This document shows, piece after piece, positions 1 to 8,914 of a stretch of DNA of 64,000 bases. A program made the translations under genes and the position numbers. Source of the stretch: DATJGS01 sp035494735. GTDB taxonomy: Bacteria > Eisenbacteria > RBG-16-71-46. The first letter of the stretch is position 1, and the number at the start of each line of letters is the position of its first letter. Location of the stretch: NCBI GenBank assembly GCA_035494735.1, contig DATJGS010000033.1, forward strand, positions 1-64,000. Reading direction: 5' to 3'. The notes below the pieces were generated by a model. That model had not been told where the DNA came from, searched no databases, and worked only from the letters and a program-made list of their open reading frames with translations.

Positions 1-33
1 CGCCCGAGCCGGCAGACGGCGCCGGATGCTTCG

Positions 34-1308
34 TTACGGAGAGACGACGAGCGAACGGCTCAGCATCTTGCCCTCGACGACGAGGCGCGCGAAGTACACG
101 CCTCCGCCGACGCGCTGGCCGTCGCGACTGCGCAGGTTCCAGCTGACGCCGTGATCGCCGGCCGGGAATCGGCCGTTCGCCACGTCCGCGACGCGCCGGC
201 CGCTCACGTCGAAGATCGACAGCGACACGTTCGCGTCGTGCGGCAGCGAGAAGCGCATCCCGGCGAACTGCAGCGACGGATTCGGCCAGGCCGAGCTGAG
301 GGCCAGGTCGTGCGGCAGCGCGATCGCGCTCTCGACCGGGGTGTTGTTGCGCGTCATGCGCGACGTCGCCGGCGCCTGCGTGGCCGCCGCCGTGAAGTCG
401 CAGCTCGTGATGTGGATCTGCAGGTTGCCGTCCGTGATCACGATCGGGTCCACGGTCGACGGATCGCCGTCCTGGTCCACGAGCATGAGCGACGTGTTCA
501 CCGGATCGTTGGGATCGCTGAACACGTTCAGGAAGTAGCGATCCTTGCCCGCGCCGTCACGCTGGCCGTTGCTGCCCGGCTCGTTGCGATCCTCGGCGCG
601 CGCAAAGAAGTACACCACGCCGGCATCGACCTTGTTGCCCTTGATGCCCTTCAGCGTGCCGACGCCTTCCCACTCGATGAAGTTGAACGGCGTGACCGGC
701 GACGTGGAGCCCGGCGGGATGCCGTCCACGTTGCCGCAGCGCACGACGTGCATCGCGGTGCCGTGGAAGTGCAGCTTGTGTTCGACGTCGATGTTGTTCC
801 ACTCGCCGCCCTGGCCCGCGGTCGGGCTGCAGCCGGGGTTCACGTTGCCGCCCCAGTTGAACACGCGCGTGTACTCGCCGAGCAGCGAGTTGGTGATCGT
901 GCTGAACTTCGCGCCGCCGCCCGTCAACCAGCACGCGCCGCTCGTGCACGCCGGGCTGTCCAGCACCCAGTCGCGATGGATCTCGAAATCGTTGTCCGTC
1001 GTCGAAAACAGGTACGAACCACTGACCGGCGTCGTCACCGTCGTGCCCGACGGCACGTCCGCGGTGGCCTGGTAGTCGCGCGGCGTGTCGAAGAGCGCGA
1101 TGAAGTAGTAGCCGTTCTCGTCGGTCGTGCCGGTCGCCGAGAACGGCTCTCCGCCATCCGAGTTCGCGACGTCGATCGTCACTCCGGCGAGCGGCAGGCC
1201 GGTGCCGGCACAGTAGACGTGTCCATCCAGGTGCCAGGCGAGTGCGGCATTCGCGCAGACGATGAGCGCGGTGGCCGCGAGGGCAAGGGTTCTCGCGATG
1301 CGATGCAT
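34..1308 (-). CDS. Exported protein with carboxypeptidase-regulatory-like domain and FlgD-like C-terminal sorting domain
   Basis: Predicted exported protein of 424 residues, function unknown. I start it at the ATG at 1308 because a clear signal peptide (residues 1-24, ending in a hydrophobic ALIVCANAALA stretch) begins there and GGAGG lies 8 bases upstream; an in-frame ATG at 1371 would put 21 non-signal residues in front. Residues about 28-105 look like a carboxypeptidase-regulatory or CNA-B beta-sandwich (GHVYCAGTGLPLAGVTI, DENGYYF). The middle contains WLTGGGAKF and many Gly, Asn and Asp residues and may be a post-COAP-1-like domain, a weak guess. The last 85 residues, from WPNPSLQFAGMRFSL through DVSGRRV to YFARLVVEGKMLSRSLVV, are a FlgD-like Ig fold used as a C-terminal secretion signal in FCB bacteria. 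It is followed on the minus strand by the window edge. Confidence 0.85.
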   Translation of the reverse strand: MHRIARTLALAATALIVCANAALAWHLDGHVYCAGTGLPLAGVTIDVANSDGGEPFSATGTTDENGYYFIALFDTPRDYQATADVPSGTTVTTPVSGSYLFSTTDNDFEIHRDWVLDSPACTSGACWLTGGGAKFSTITNSLLGEYTRVFNWGGNVNPGCSPTAGQGGEWNNIDVEHKLHFHGTAMHVVRCGNVDGIPPGSTSPVTPFNFIEWEGVGTLKGIKGNKVDAGVVYFFARAEDRNEPGSNGQRDGAGKDRYFLNVFSDPNDPVNTSLMLVDQDGDPSTVDPIVITDGNLQIHITSCDFTAAATQAPATSRMTRNNTPVESAIALPHDLALSSAWPNPSLQFAGMRFSLPHDANVSLSIFDVSGRRVADVANGRFPAGDHGVSWNLRSRDGQRVGGGVYFARLVVEGKMLSRSLVVSP

Positions 1309-1657
1309 TTGGGGAGCCTCCAAGACAAGCGACAAGGGGCGGTGCCACGGCGTGCGGCCGAGAAGCACCATGGGAGCGCCGCGCGGTCCGCGGACGCCTG
1401 CGAGGATGATTCGCGCGAGATGGTGGGAGCGGGACCTCCGGTCGTCTGAGCCTTGGGCAAATCCACCCGCCGCGAGTCTCCAGCGTGGCGGCGCATTTTG
1501 AGCGGCCGAACGGGGCTCGTTCCGGTTCGGCTGGATGTCATGTCGGGGCGCTCACCGGCGCCTTCAGGGTCTCTCGAACTGGTTCCTGGCCACAATATTC
1601 GATGCTCGACAACCTTGCGTCAATCAGGGAGTTGCCCGAGGGAGGTCGAGCACTGCC
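1309..1657. other. Intergenic region, 349 bp
   Basis: No convincing gene. It separates the end of the PrsW gene from the start of the exported protein at 1308, both on the minus strand. It holds one possible minus-strand promoter (see 1595-1623) and GC-rich inverted repeats around 1500-1535. I see nothing else. Confidence 0.5.
1595..1623 (-). promoter_or_regulatory. Possible promoter for the exported protein starting at 1308
   Basis: Read on the minus strand, TTGACG (1623-1618) is followed after 17 bases by GAATAT (1600-1595). The -35 box is good and the -10 box weak. It would give a 5' leader of about 280 bases, so it is tentative. Confidence 0.3.
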
Positions 1658-2674
1658 TCAGGTGCGCTCCCGCCCCAGGAGGGCGATCTGCCAGCGCTCG
1701 CGATGGCTGCTTCCGAGCAGCGGCGCCAGCGCCAGCCGTCCGGTCGGGCCGATGGTGCGTTCCAGGTGTCGCAACTCCGTGAGCCGCGCCGGGATCGTCG
1801 GGTCGGGCGGCAGTTCGACACCGGCCGCGCGCGCGATCAGGACGCCCTTGGCGCGCAGCCCGAGCTCCAGGTGCAGGCGCAGCAGGCACAGCATGTCGGC
1901 CACGACGGCCCCGGGGAAGCGCGCGCGCAGGCTCTCCAGATAGTCGCCGACCGGGGTGTTCGGAACCTCGCCGTCCAGGATCTGCTCGAGCCGACCCGCG
2001 TCGCCGTCGAGCCCGATCCCGAGCCACTCGCGTGTCGCGCGCTCGCTGCGCTCGAACACGATGACGAGCAGCACGGGGCTGCCGACGAGCAGCGCGGCCG
2101 TGGCCAGCATGGGGTTGACGAGCAACTGGTTGTACAGCGCGTGAACCACGATCGCGAGCGCGAGTCCGGGCAGCGCGAGGCGCCACGGCACGTCGTGACG
2201 CGCCTGCGTCAGGCGGCGCGTGATGATGCCGACGAGCGCGGTCGTCGTGCCGTGCAGGATGGCCGTGCCCAGGCCGCGCGCGACCCACACGCCGACGTCG
2301 GGGCGACTCAGCGCCCACGCGTAGTACAGGTTCTCGATGAGCGCGAATCCGGTGCCGGCCGCGAAGCCGAGAATCGCGGCGTCGACCATGAAGCCGATAC
2401 GGTGTTCGCGCAGCAGCGCGACGATCAGCGCCGCCTTCAGCGTCTCCTCCAGCACCGGACCGATCGCGCGGCGCACGACGATGGCGGGCACGCCGGCGAC
2501 GTGAATGAGCAGCAGGTGCACGGCGAGCGCGATGAGCGCGGCCCACGCGCCCCACACCAGCAGCGCGGCGACGCGGCGCCCGGGCACGAGCTGGAAACCG
2601 TCGAGCACGCGCAGCGCCGCGAGAAACAGCAGCACCGGCGCGAGCCCGATGACGAGCGCGGGGAGCAGGATCAC
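1658..2674 (-). CDS. PrsW-family intramembrane metalloprotease
   Basis: Polytopic membrane protein of 338 residues in the PrsW (CPBP-related) family, which cuts membrane-bound substrates such as anti-sigma factors. Visible motifs: EETLK at 76-80, GFALIENLYY with E114, HGTTTAL at H141 and VVHALYN at H178, matching the family's conserved Glu and His residues. About seven hydrophobic segments fill residues 1-205. A soluble C-terminal region of about 130 residues, longer than in minimal PrsW proteins, may hold short helical repeats. I choose the GTG at 2674 because its GTGA overlaps the stop of the upstream peptidase-MA gene, implying translational coupling; an in-frame ATG at 2794 would lie deep inside that gene. 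The natural substrate is unknown; a membrane anti-sigma factor is encoded nearby at 6813-7577. Confidence 0.85.
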   Translation of the reverse strand: MILLPALVIGLAPVLLFLAALRVLDGFQLVPGRRVAALLVWGAWAALIALAVHLLLIHVAGVPAIVVRRAIGPVLEETLKAALIVALLREHRIGFMVDAAILGFAAGTGFALIENLYYAWALSRPDVGVWVARGLGTAILHGTTTALVGIITRRLTQARHDVPWRLALPGLALAIVVHALYNQLLVNPMLATAALLVGSPVLLVIVFERSERATREWLGIGLDGDAGRLEQILDGEVPNTPVGDYLESLRARFPGAVVADMLCLLRLHLELGLRAKGVLIARAAGVELPPDPTIPARLTELRHLERTIGPTGRLALAPLLGSSHRERWQIALLGRERT

Positions 2675-5600
2675 AGGACCTTCAGCGACGTCATCCACTC
2701 GCCCGTGGACGACGCCCGGCGCTCGAACGCGCGCGCGTAGCCGAACGACCACGTGAGCGGCTGCTGCGTCCAGAGCGCGAAGCGCACGTCGCACTGGACG
2801 CCGGCGTCGCCGAGGTTCCGCCGCGCGTCGGCACGATCGGGGTTCGCGCTGAGCACGGTCGCGAACAACGAAGGCCTCAGCCAGCTCGCGTAGAACGCCG
2901 GCGTGCCGAGGCGATCGAAACGCAGAGGCGGCACGTCGGCCTCGATCTGGGCGCGCGCGAAGCGCGTGCCTGCGGCGGCGTCGATGTCGATCCCGGGAAA
3001 GCTCGCCGGATCGCGGAAGCGCTTGGGCTCCTGATGGTCGACGACGTTGTTGCCGAACCCACCGAAGAAGAAGTTCGCGAACGGATCATCGCGCGCCCCG
3101 GATGCCGCGCCGCCGGCCACGCGCAGCCACAGCGACGCGTGCGGCGGACCGAGCGGCGCGCCCACGTCCGCGGCCAGTTCGAGCGACGGATAGCTCTGCC
3201 ACGTCGCGGCGCCCGAGCGCACGAAGCGCACGCCGTTCGCGAGGCCGGTGCCGCGCCACTGCCAGCCGGTCTCGTTCTCGACGGCGCCGATCGAGGCGCG
3301 CAGGTTGCGTTCCGTGAGTTCGACGCCGAGCCCCGCCAACTGGTCGAATCCCGCCGACGTCGCGACGTTCTCGGCGTCGGGCAGGCGCTCGAGGCCGCGC
3401 CAGCCGTCCGCGAACACACGCAAGTCCATCAGGTGCGGCGTATCGCGGATGAGCGGGCGCTGCCAGCCGAGGCCGAGGTGATCGCCCTTGCGGCTCGCGT
3501 GCGTCGGGCCGAACAGGTCGTAGAACGACGCCGGATCGTGGCCCAGCTCGAGATCGAACGCGCCGTGGCGCACGTGGGCGCGCACGTGCGCGCGCTCGTC
3601 GCCGTGAAAGCGCGCGTCCGTGGAGACGCTCGCCGAGAGCGTGGCGTCGGTCATGGCGAGCGGATCCTGGGCGCGGGCCTCGAGCCCGACCGCGCCGTGC
3701 TCGCGATACGACTCGACGATGGGGAACAGGGAAACGACGCGTACCTCGCGCAGGCCCCGGTACGGGCCCTGACGCGTGATCAGCGAGTCGAGCGCGACGT
3801 GGCTCGGCGGCGGCACCTTCCATCCGGCCAGCTCCGGATGGTCGTCGATGACCTGACGGCCGAAGAAACGGATCGCGCTCACGTCGGTGAGCGGGTGGAC
3901 GTGCACGATGGCCGGCACGAAGCCGCCACCCGCGTAGCGGAACACGGCGAGCGAGTCGCCGCCCAGCGGGACGGGGCGGAAGTAGCCGGTCTCGGCGTTC
4001 GTCACGATGTCCATCGAGTCCGCGGCCAGGTCGTAGCGGAACACGTTCGACACGCCGGTGTAGTACGACGTTCCGAACAGCGCGCGGCCGTCCGGCGCGA
4101 AGACGAAGCCCTGCGGGATCGACGCGCCGAAATCCCAGAGCGTGCGCGACGTCGTGTCGCCGCGCGCCAGCGTCGCAACGTCGAAGAGGCGCAGCGACTG
4201 GCGCCCGCTGATCTCGGCCATCGAGCACGCGAGGCGCGCGCCGTCGGGCGAGACGTCGAGGTCGAACACGTCGCGCCCGTACGGGAACGTCACGACCTGC
4301 GACCAGTCGGTGTACGGCGCGACCAGGCGGACGACCGTCGACACGCCGTTCAGATGGCGCACCGCCCACAGCGTCCGATCCGCGGCGTCGAACGCCAGGT
4401 CGCCGAGGCGCGCGTCGCGGATCAGCACGCGCGAATGCCCGGTCGCGGGATCGAGCACGCACAGGTCACGCCATTCGTTGTTGTCCGCGGTGTAGAAGAG
4501 GCGCCGTCCCTGCGCGTCCCAGGCCAGCGAGCACACGAAATGCAGCGCCGGTCCCTTCACTTCGTGGAGGCGGCGCGGCGCGCCGCCCGCGAGCGGAATG
4601 GCCGCGAGGTGCGCGATCTCGCCCGACGGGAACACGCCCGCGTACAGCATGCCGGTTTTCTCGTCCCAGCACGCGCGCGACACCGAGCCGAGCGCGCGCG
4701 CCGACAGGTCGCGGGCCGGCGTCGTCGGGTGATGGCGGATGGAATCCAGGTTCGCGAGCTGGAACGCGCGCTCGGAGTCCCGCCACTGGCGCCACGCGTC
4801 GTTGACCGTGCGTCCGTAGACGTTCTCGAACTGATTCGCGAAGTACGCGCGACTGCCGGCGTGACGCGACACCCATTCGAGGAACTTGGGCGGGCCGTAC
4901 GTGTCGACGAGCCAGCTCGTGAAGCGCGTGCCGTACAGATACGCGTTCACGCCGATCTGGAAGTCGGTCTTCGTGCCTTCGGCTTCGAGCCCGAGCGGAT
5001 CGTAGAAGCGCGCGCCGTCGCGCACCATGGCGCGGAACACCATCTCGTCGTACGGGCCCTGCGCGCGGCCGAGCCCGCCGGCCATCCACGTCTCCATGAA
5101 CACGGCCGTGCCCTCGCGATGCCAGCGCGGCGCGGCGCGCCGCGGCATGGTGAGGAAGCCGTACAGGACGGTCTCGGGGTGCTCCGCGTCCTCGCGCACC
5201 TTGCCGAGGAACGCGCGGCGGAAGAAGCGATCGCGGCCCGCGGCCTGATCGAGCGTCACCACGTGCGCCAGCTCGTGGTTCATGACGAAGTTGATCCGCT
5301 CGTTGGCCGGCCCGGTCTCGTACACGAAGTTCGTGGGTGCGATCTGCACGATCAGCGTGTTGCGCGGGCTGCCGACGACGGCGGCGTTTCCGAAGTCCGA
5401 GTTGTCGACGAGCACCACCGTGACCCGCTCCGACGGCGTGTAGTCGAACCGCGCGCGGTGCGCGCGCATCGAGTTCTCGAAGCAGCGCGCGGCGTAGGGG
5501 GCCAGGTAGTCGAGCGTCGGGCTCGGGTAAACGAGGCGCAGGTCGCGCGTCTCGATCTCGCGGAGCGGGGTGGCGCGGGCCGGCGAGCCGGACGCGAGGG

Positions 5601-5706
5601 CGAGACAAGCGAGGAGCAGCGCGCCGCGCACGGCGCGCCGCGCGAGAGCGCGACACGTCGCGAACGCGCGCGGGCCGCCGACGCGGCAACGAGACACGAG
5701 CGGCAT
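2671..5706 (-). CDS. Exported peptidase-MA-like metalloprotease fused to TolB-like propeller and barrel-like C-terminus
   Basis: Large exported protein of 1011 residues. Residues 1-46 form a long, Arg-rich signal peptide. Residues about 48-310 are a peptidase-MA-type gluzincin domain: HELAH at 144-148 supplies two zinc ligands and the catalytic Glu, and WHREGTAVF (E198) the probable third ligand. Residues about 330-640 have repeated beta-blades typical of TolB/WD40-like propellers (for example SPDGARLACSMAEISG). The last 330 residues are rich in alternating aromatic and polar strands, end in SFGYARAFERR...LKVL, and may be an outer-membrane barrel. Similar peptidase-propeller-barrel proteins are common in FCB genomes and usually have no assigned substrate. 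The stop overlaps the PrsW start. The next gene upstream is separated by a hairpin at 5730-5762. Confidence 0.75.
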   Translation of the reverse strand: MPLVSRCRVGGPRAFATCRALARRAVRGALLLACLALASGSPARATPLREIETRDLRLVYPSPTLDYLAPYAARCFENSMRAHRARFDYTPSERVTVVLVDNSDFGNAAVVGSPRNTLIVQIAPTNFVYETGPANERINFVMNHELAHVVTLDQAAGRDRFFRRAFLGKVREDAEHPETVLYGFLTMPRRAAPRWHREGTAVFMETWMAGGLGRAQGPYDEMVFRAMVRDGARFYDPLGLEAEGTKTDFQIGVNAYLYGTRFTSWLVDTYGPPKFLEWVSRHAGSRAYFANQFENVYGRTVNDAWRQWRDSERAFQLANLDSIRHHPTTPARDLSARALGSVSRACWDEKTGMLYAGVFPSGEIAHLAAIPLAGGAPRRLHEVKGPALHFVCSLAWDAQGRRLFYTADNNEWRDLCVLDPATGHSRVLIRDARLGDLAFDAADRTLWAVRHLNGVSTVVRLVAPYTDWSQVVTFPYGRDVFDLDVSPDGARLACSMAEISGRQSLRLFDVATLARGDTTSRTLWDFGASIPQGFVFAPDGRALFGTSYYTGVSNVFRYDLAADSMDIVTNAETGYFRPVPLGGDSLAVFRYAGGGFVPAIVHVHPLTDVSAIRFFGRQVIDDHPELAGWKVPPPSHVALDSLITRQGPYRGLREVRVVSLFPIVESYREHGAVGLEARAQDPLAMTDATLSASVSTDARFHGDERAHVRAHVRHGAFDLELGHDPASFYDLFGPTHASRKGDHLGLGWQRPLIRDTPHLMDLRVFADGWRGLERLPDAENVATSAGFDQLAGLGVELTERNLRASIGAVENETGWQWRGTGLANGVRFVRSGAATWQSYPSLELAADVGAPLGPPHASLWLRVAGGAASGARDDPFANFFFGGFGNNVVDHQEPKRFRDPASFPGIDIDAAAGTRFARAQIEADVPPLRFDRLGTPAFYASWLRPSLFATVLSANPDRADARRNLGDAGVQCDVRFALWTQQPLTWSFGYARAFERRASSTGEWMTSLKVL

Positions 5707-5729
5707 CCGAAGGGCCGGGGGCGACGAGC

Positions 5730-5762
5730 GACGAGGAGACCCCTTTGCGGAGTCTCCTCGTC
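5730..5762 (-). terminator. Hairpin terminator after the nine-residue-repeat gene
   Basis: GACGAGGAGAC (5730-5740) and GTCTCCTCGTC (5752-5762) form a perfect 11-bp stem with an 11-base loop. It lies between the end of the gene at 5804 and the start at 5706, both minus strand. There is no strong T-run, so it may act as a processing or Rho-assisted site. Confidence 0.5.
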
Positions 5763-5803
5763 CGTTGCGCGCGGCGTGCCCGCGCGGTGTCGCCCGGTTC
5801 GGC

Positions 5804-6718
5804 TTACTGGCCCGGCGTCGCCAGGACCTTCGCGAAATCGCCCGACGCGGCGATCTTCTGGAACTCCGCGGCCTGCGTCAGCTTCGCGAAATCCGGGTTG
5901 CCCACGAGGCGGGCGAACTCGGCCTGCGTCGTCACCCGCCCGAGGTCGCCGCCGGCCACGAGCTTCGCATAGTCGGCCTGCTGCGAGATGCGCGCGAAGT
6001 CGGCGTTCGCGGTGAGGCGCGCGAACTCAGGCTGCGCCACCAGCTTCGCGAGGTCGGCCTGGGCCGCGATGCGCTGGAACTCGGGAGTCACCGTCAGCTT
6101 CGCGTAGTCCGCCATCTTCGAAATCTTCTGATAGTCGGCCGACGCGACCAGCTTGGAATAGTCCGCGGACGCCGTGATCCTGGCCAGGTCCGCGCCCGTC
6201 GTCACCTTCGCCGCGTCCGCGGCCGCCATCAGCTTCTGATAATCGGCCTGCGCCGCGAGGCGCGCGAAGTCCGGGCTCGCGACCAGTTTCGCGAAGTCGG
6301 AGGAAGCCGCGAGCTTCGCGTAGTCCGGGCTGCCCACGATGCGCGCGAATTCCGGTCCGGTCGACAGCTTCGCGTAGTCCGCGTTCGCGACCAGCTTCGC
6401 GAGATCGCCGTTCGCCGTCAGCTTGGCGAAGTCCGGGCTCGCTGCGACGCGCGAGAAGTCGCCGCTCGTGACGAGCTTGGCGAAGTCGGCGTTCGTCGAC
6501 ATCTTGTGGAACAGGTCGGACTGGATGAACGCCTGCACGCCGGGGTCACCCAGCGTCACGTCCGTGTCCGCGATCTGCGAGGACTGATAGCGGTTCGCCG
6601 CCCCGATGGCGCCTTCGGTGCCGCTCTTCGGCGGCAGGATGCCTCGATAGAACGCGAATGCGATGACCGCGGCGACCAGAACGGCGCCGAGTACGAAAGT
6701 GCTCTTGGTGTTCTTCAT
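5804..6718 (-). CDS. Membrane-anchored protein made of 25 nine-residue repeats
   Basis: A 304-residue protein of unknown function. The start at 6718 is preceded by GAGGAGG at good spacing; a longer frame to 6943 exists but overlaps the anti-sigma gene. Residues 1-28 (KNTKSTFVLGAVLVAAVIAFAF) are a membrane anchor or uncleaved signal. From about residue 77 to the end the protein is 25 consecutive nine-residue units with the pattern D/E-aromatic or Leu-x-K/R-L/V/I-x-x-x-P/A/G, for example DFAKLVASP, DYAKLSTGP, EFARLTANA. Hydrophobic residues at positions 2 and 5 and small or Pro residues at 9 suggest a regular solenoid or chain of short helices. No Cys and no catalytic motif are seen. It lies just downstream of the ECF sigma/anti-sigma pair and may belong to that regulon (inference). 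Confidence 0.8.
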   Translation of the reverse strand: MKNTKSTFVLGAVLVAAVIAFAFYRGILPPKSGTEGAIGAANRYQSSQIADTDVTLGDPGVQAFIQSDLFHKMSTNADFAKLVTSGDFSRVAASPDFAKLTANGDLAKLVANADYAKLSTGPEFARIVGSPDYAKLAASSDFAKLVASPDFARLAAQADYQKLMAAADAAKVTTGADLARITASADYSKLVASADYQKISKMADYAKLTVTPEFQRIAAQADLAKLVAQPEFARLTANADFARISQQADYAKLVAGGDLGRVTTQAEFARLVGNPDFAKLTQAAEFQKIAASGDFAKVLATPGQ

Positions 6719-6812
6719 GACGGCCTCCTCGTGGGGACTTGGGGCGCCCACTGCGCGCTCCGTGGTAACGACGTAAAGGACACGAAAGACTCGAACGCGT
6801 TGGCGATGGATT

Positions 6813-7577
6813 TCAGGGTTGGGCGCCGGGGCCGAGGGGGCCCGTGACATCCACGAACGTGCGGACCGCCTGGTCCGCGAGGCGCAGGGTGACGACAACC
6901 TGGGCGCCGGGGGTGGGGCGCAGCGTCGCGATCCAGCGCGCACCGCGCGCCGAGGACGTCAGGCGCACGAGTCCCGGGCCAGTGTAGGCGTCCCCGGCGT
7001 CGGCGCCGGCGCGCTCGACCGAGACGACCTCCACCGATTCGGCCGCGAACGTCATTTCGAGCCGCGCCGTGGCGTCGCCGTGGAGATCCAGCGAGACCCG
7101 CGTCAGGCCGCCGTCCGTCCACGCCGCCGCCGAGGCGCGAGCCGTGCCAAGGTGGAGCGCTTCCGCGCGCCGCGCGCCGGGGGGCGCCATCTCCGCCGCC
7201 GTCCAACCGCGCTCGCCATCCCCGATCTCCGGGTGCCGGCCCATCCACACCGCGATGCCGAGTGCCAGGCCGAGGGCGACCGGCACGCCAAACGCGAGCG
7301 CACGACGGCGGAAGGGCCACGGGCTGGCGTCGCGCGTCGCCGAGCCGTCGCGCGCGGCGGAAGCGGGGAGCGCGGCGAGAACGCGTGCGGTCAGGTCCTG
7401 GGGAGCGTCGACCATCGGCACGCGATCGAGTGACGCGAACATCGCCTGGATTTCGCGCTGGCGGGCCCGCGCCTCGGGATGCTCCGCGAGCCAGGCGTCC
7501 AGGCGGGCCGCTTGTTCGGCGGTCGCGGAGCCGTCGAGCACGTCGTGCATCAGCCGTTCCATGCGCTCGTCGATCAT
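6813..7577 (-). CDS. Membrane anti-sigma factor partner of the ECF sigma factor
   Basis: A 254-residue protein whose ATG overlaps the stop of the ECF sigma gene (ATGA), the usual arrangement for a sigma/anti-sigma pair. The N-terminal 70 residues (MERLMHDVLDGSATAEQ, then LDAWLAEHPEAR) are helical and look like an anti-sigma domain, but no HxxxCxxC zinc motif is present. One transmembrane helix lies at about residues 92-114 (LAFGVPVALGLALGIAVWMG). The C-terminal 140 residues are probably periplasmic and beta-rich. It would hold the sigma factor at the membrane until a signal, perhaps proteolysis, releases it. The family is assigned from context and topology more than from sequence identity. 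Confidence 0.75.
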   Translation of the reverse strand: MIDERMERLMHDVLDGSATAEQAARLDAWLAEHPEARARQREIQAMFASLDRVPMVDAPQDLTARVLAALPASAARDGSATRDASPWPFRRRALAFGVPVALGLALGIAVWMGRHPEIGDGERGWTAAEMAPPGARRAEALHLGTARASAAAWTDGGLTRVSLDLHGDATARLEMTFAAESVEVVSVERAGADAGDAYTGPGLVRLTSSARGARWIATLRPTPGAQVVVTLRLADQAVRTFVDVTGPLGPGAQP

Positions 7578-8119
7578 GCCCGCCCCATGCCGCGCCGGCG
7601 CAGCTCCGATTCGAGCCGCACGCGGGCCGAGTGCAGTCGCGACTTCACGGTCTTCTCGGGGACTCCGAGGATCTCGCCCATCTCCTGGTGCGTCAGATCC
7701 AGGAAGTGGCGCAGGATCAGAATCTGGCGATCGTCGTCTCGCAACTGCCGCATCGCCCCCTCCAGGACCGCGTGTTCCTCGCGCCGCTCGTACTCTTCAG
7801 CCGGACCCGGTTGGGGCGTCGGAAGCGCCTCGTCGAGCACCTCGTGTCGCTTGCGCCGGGTCCGGAAATTCAGCGTCTCGTTGAGGGCGATCCGATAGAT
7901 CCAGCTGAAGAACCGGTTGCGCCGGTCGAACGTGGACAGCTTCTCCCAGGCCTTGAGGAAGACGCGCTGCGCGACATCTCGTGCGTCCTCGGCGTCGTGG
8001 CACATGCGCAGCGCCAGGTTGTAGACCACGCGCCCATGCGCATCCACGAGTTCCCCGAATGCCGCGTGGTCTCCCTCCAGGGCTCTTGCCACCAGGGCCC
8101 TTTCGTCCGCCTCGCTCAT
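7574..8119 (-). CDS. ECF-type RNA polymerase sigma factor
   Basis: A 181-residue ECF (RpoE-like) sigma factor. Region 2 is visible at residues about 12-85, including the -10-reading segment DVAQRVFLKAWEKLSTFD and the FFSWIYRIALNETLN stretch. Region 4 at about 120-175 contains the helix-turn-helix THQEMGEILGVPEKTVKSR that reads the -35 box. A Pro-rich linker (LPTPQPGP) joins them. Length is normal for the family and there is no C-terminal extension. It is translationally coupled to the anti-sigma gene. The spacing of 106 bases from the STAS gene upstream leaves room for its own promoter, but I could not identify one with confidence. Confidence 0.92.
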   Translation of the reverse strand: MSEADERALVARALEGDHAAFGELVDAHGRVVYNLALRMCHDAEDARDVAQRVFLKAWEKLSTFDRRNRFFSWIYRIALNETLNFRTRRKRHEVLDEALPTPQPGPAEEYERREEHAVLEGAMRQLRDDDRQILILRHFLDLTHQEMGEILGVPEKTVKSRLHSARVRLESELRRRGMGRA

Positions 8120-8225
8120 AAGGACACGCTCCCGGGCCGCGGGTTGGCGAGGGAACTCGGGCGCCGGGTGGGGAGAGAGTTGGCCACGGGCGGGCTCACG
8201 TCGGGAGGGGTTGGCAGGCGACGGG

Positions 8226-8510
8226 CTATTCGATGGTGAAGATACGGTCGAGGCCGGCGTACCCGAACACGTTGCGCACCCGGGGCAGCAGGCCGACGAG
8301 GCGCAGGCTGTGGCCGCCGGCGTGGAGCCGCTTGTACGTCTCGACGAGGAGCCCGAGGCCGGCGCTCGAGATGTAGTCCAGCTCGGACAGGTCCAGCGTG
8401 ACGGAGCCGGTGAGCGCGGTCAGCGTGGGGCGCGCCCGCTCCGCTTCGGCGGCGTCGAGCCGCCCGGCCAGCTTCACGTGGCCCTCGGCGACGGGGCGGA
8501 CTTCAAACAT
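8226..8510 (-). CDS. STAS-domain anti-anti-sigma factor (RsbV/SpoIIAA type)
   Basis: A 94-residue single STAS domain. The segment LDLSELDYISSAGLGLLVE carries the conserved D-x-SSAGL motif in which a Ser is phosphorylated by the partner kinase in RsbV/SpoIIAA proteins. In partner switching the unphosphorylated form binds the RsbW-type kinase and frees the kinase's other target. The gene overlaps the RsbW-type gene by 8 bases (8503-8510), so the two are cotranslated. The phosphatase of the switch could be the GAF-SpoIIE protein at 40752-42536, which is far away; that link is inference. Confidence 0.9.
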   Translation of the reverse strand: MFEVRPVAEGHVKLAGRLDAAEAERARPTLTALTGSVTLDLSELDYISSAGLGLLVETYKRLHAGGHSLRLVGLLPRVRNVFGYAGLDRIFTIE

Positions 8511-8913
8511 CGCCGACCAGCTTCTTGGTCACGGTGATCGTGCTCCCGTCCGGTTCGCGAATGAACGCCATGTGGTCGGTCATCTTGCGCACGAGGTGAA
8601 GTCCCAGTCCGCCCCCGCGGCGCTGCTGGAGCGGCATCGTGATGTCGACGGCCGGAGCCTGCGTGGGATCGAACGCGCCGCCCGCCGGATCGCGCAAACG
8701 CAGCGTCAGTGTCGGCGCGGCCCACGTCAGATCCAGAGCGACGGGAGCCTGACTCGCGCCGCCGTACTTTATCACGTTGGTGAACAGCTCCTCGGCGATG
8801 AGGTCGACGTCCCACGCACGCCCGGCGTCGATTCCATTCGCCGCGAAAAATTCGCGGATGAATGCATAGATCGCCGGCAGCGAGCCGTTGTCCCGGGGGA
8901 AGCGGCGCTCCAT
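8503..8913 (-). CDS. RsbW-like ATP-binding anti-sigma / serine kinase
   Basis: A 136-residue GHKL-fold protein of the HATPase_c_2 type. The N-box EELFTNVIKYGG, the G1 region DPAGGAFDP and the G2 region RRGGGLGLHLVRKMTD are all visible. Proteins like this phosphorylate a STAS partner and, in the other state, bind a sigma factor or other effector. It sits one base after the stop of the LolA-like exported protein gene and overlaps the STAS gene. No dedicated SigB-type sigma factor is next to it; the adjacent sigma is ECF type, so the effector is unclear. Confidence 0.88.
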   Translation of the reverse strand: MERRFPRDNGSLPAIYAFIREFFAANGIDAGRAWDVDLIAEELFTNVIKYGGASQAPVALDLTWAAPTLTLRLRDPAGGAFDPTQAPAVDITMPLQQRRGGGLGLHLVRKMTDHMAFIREPDGSTITVTKKLVGDV

Positions 8914-8914
8914 G

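Noticed and set aside
3034..6015. 993-codon open frame on the plus strand across the peptidase-MA gene
   Set aside because: Composition is almost only Arg, Ala, Glu, Val and His, as expected for the antisense of a high-GC gene; the minus-strand gene has signal peptide, motifs and coupling.
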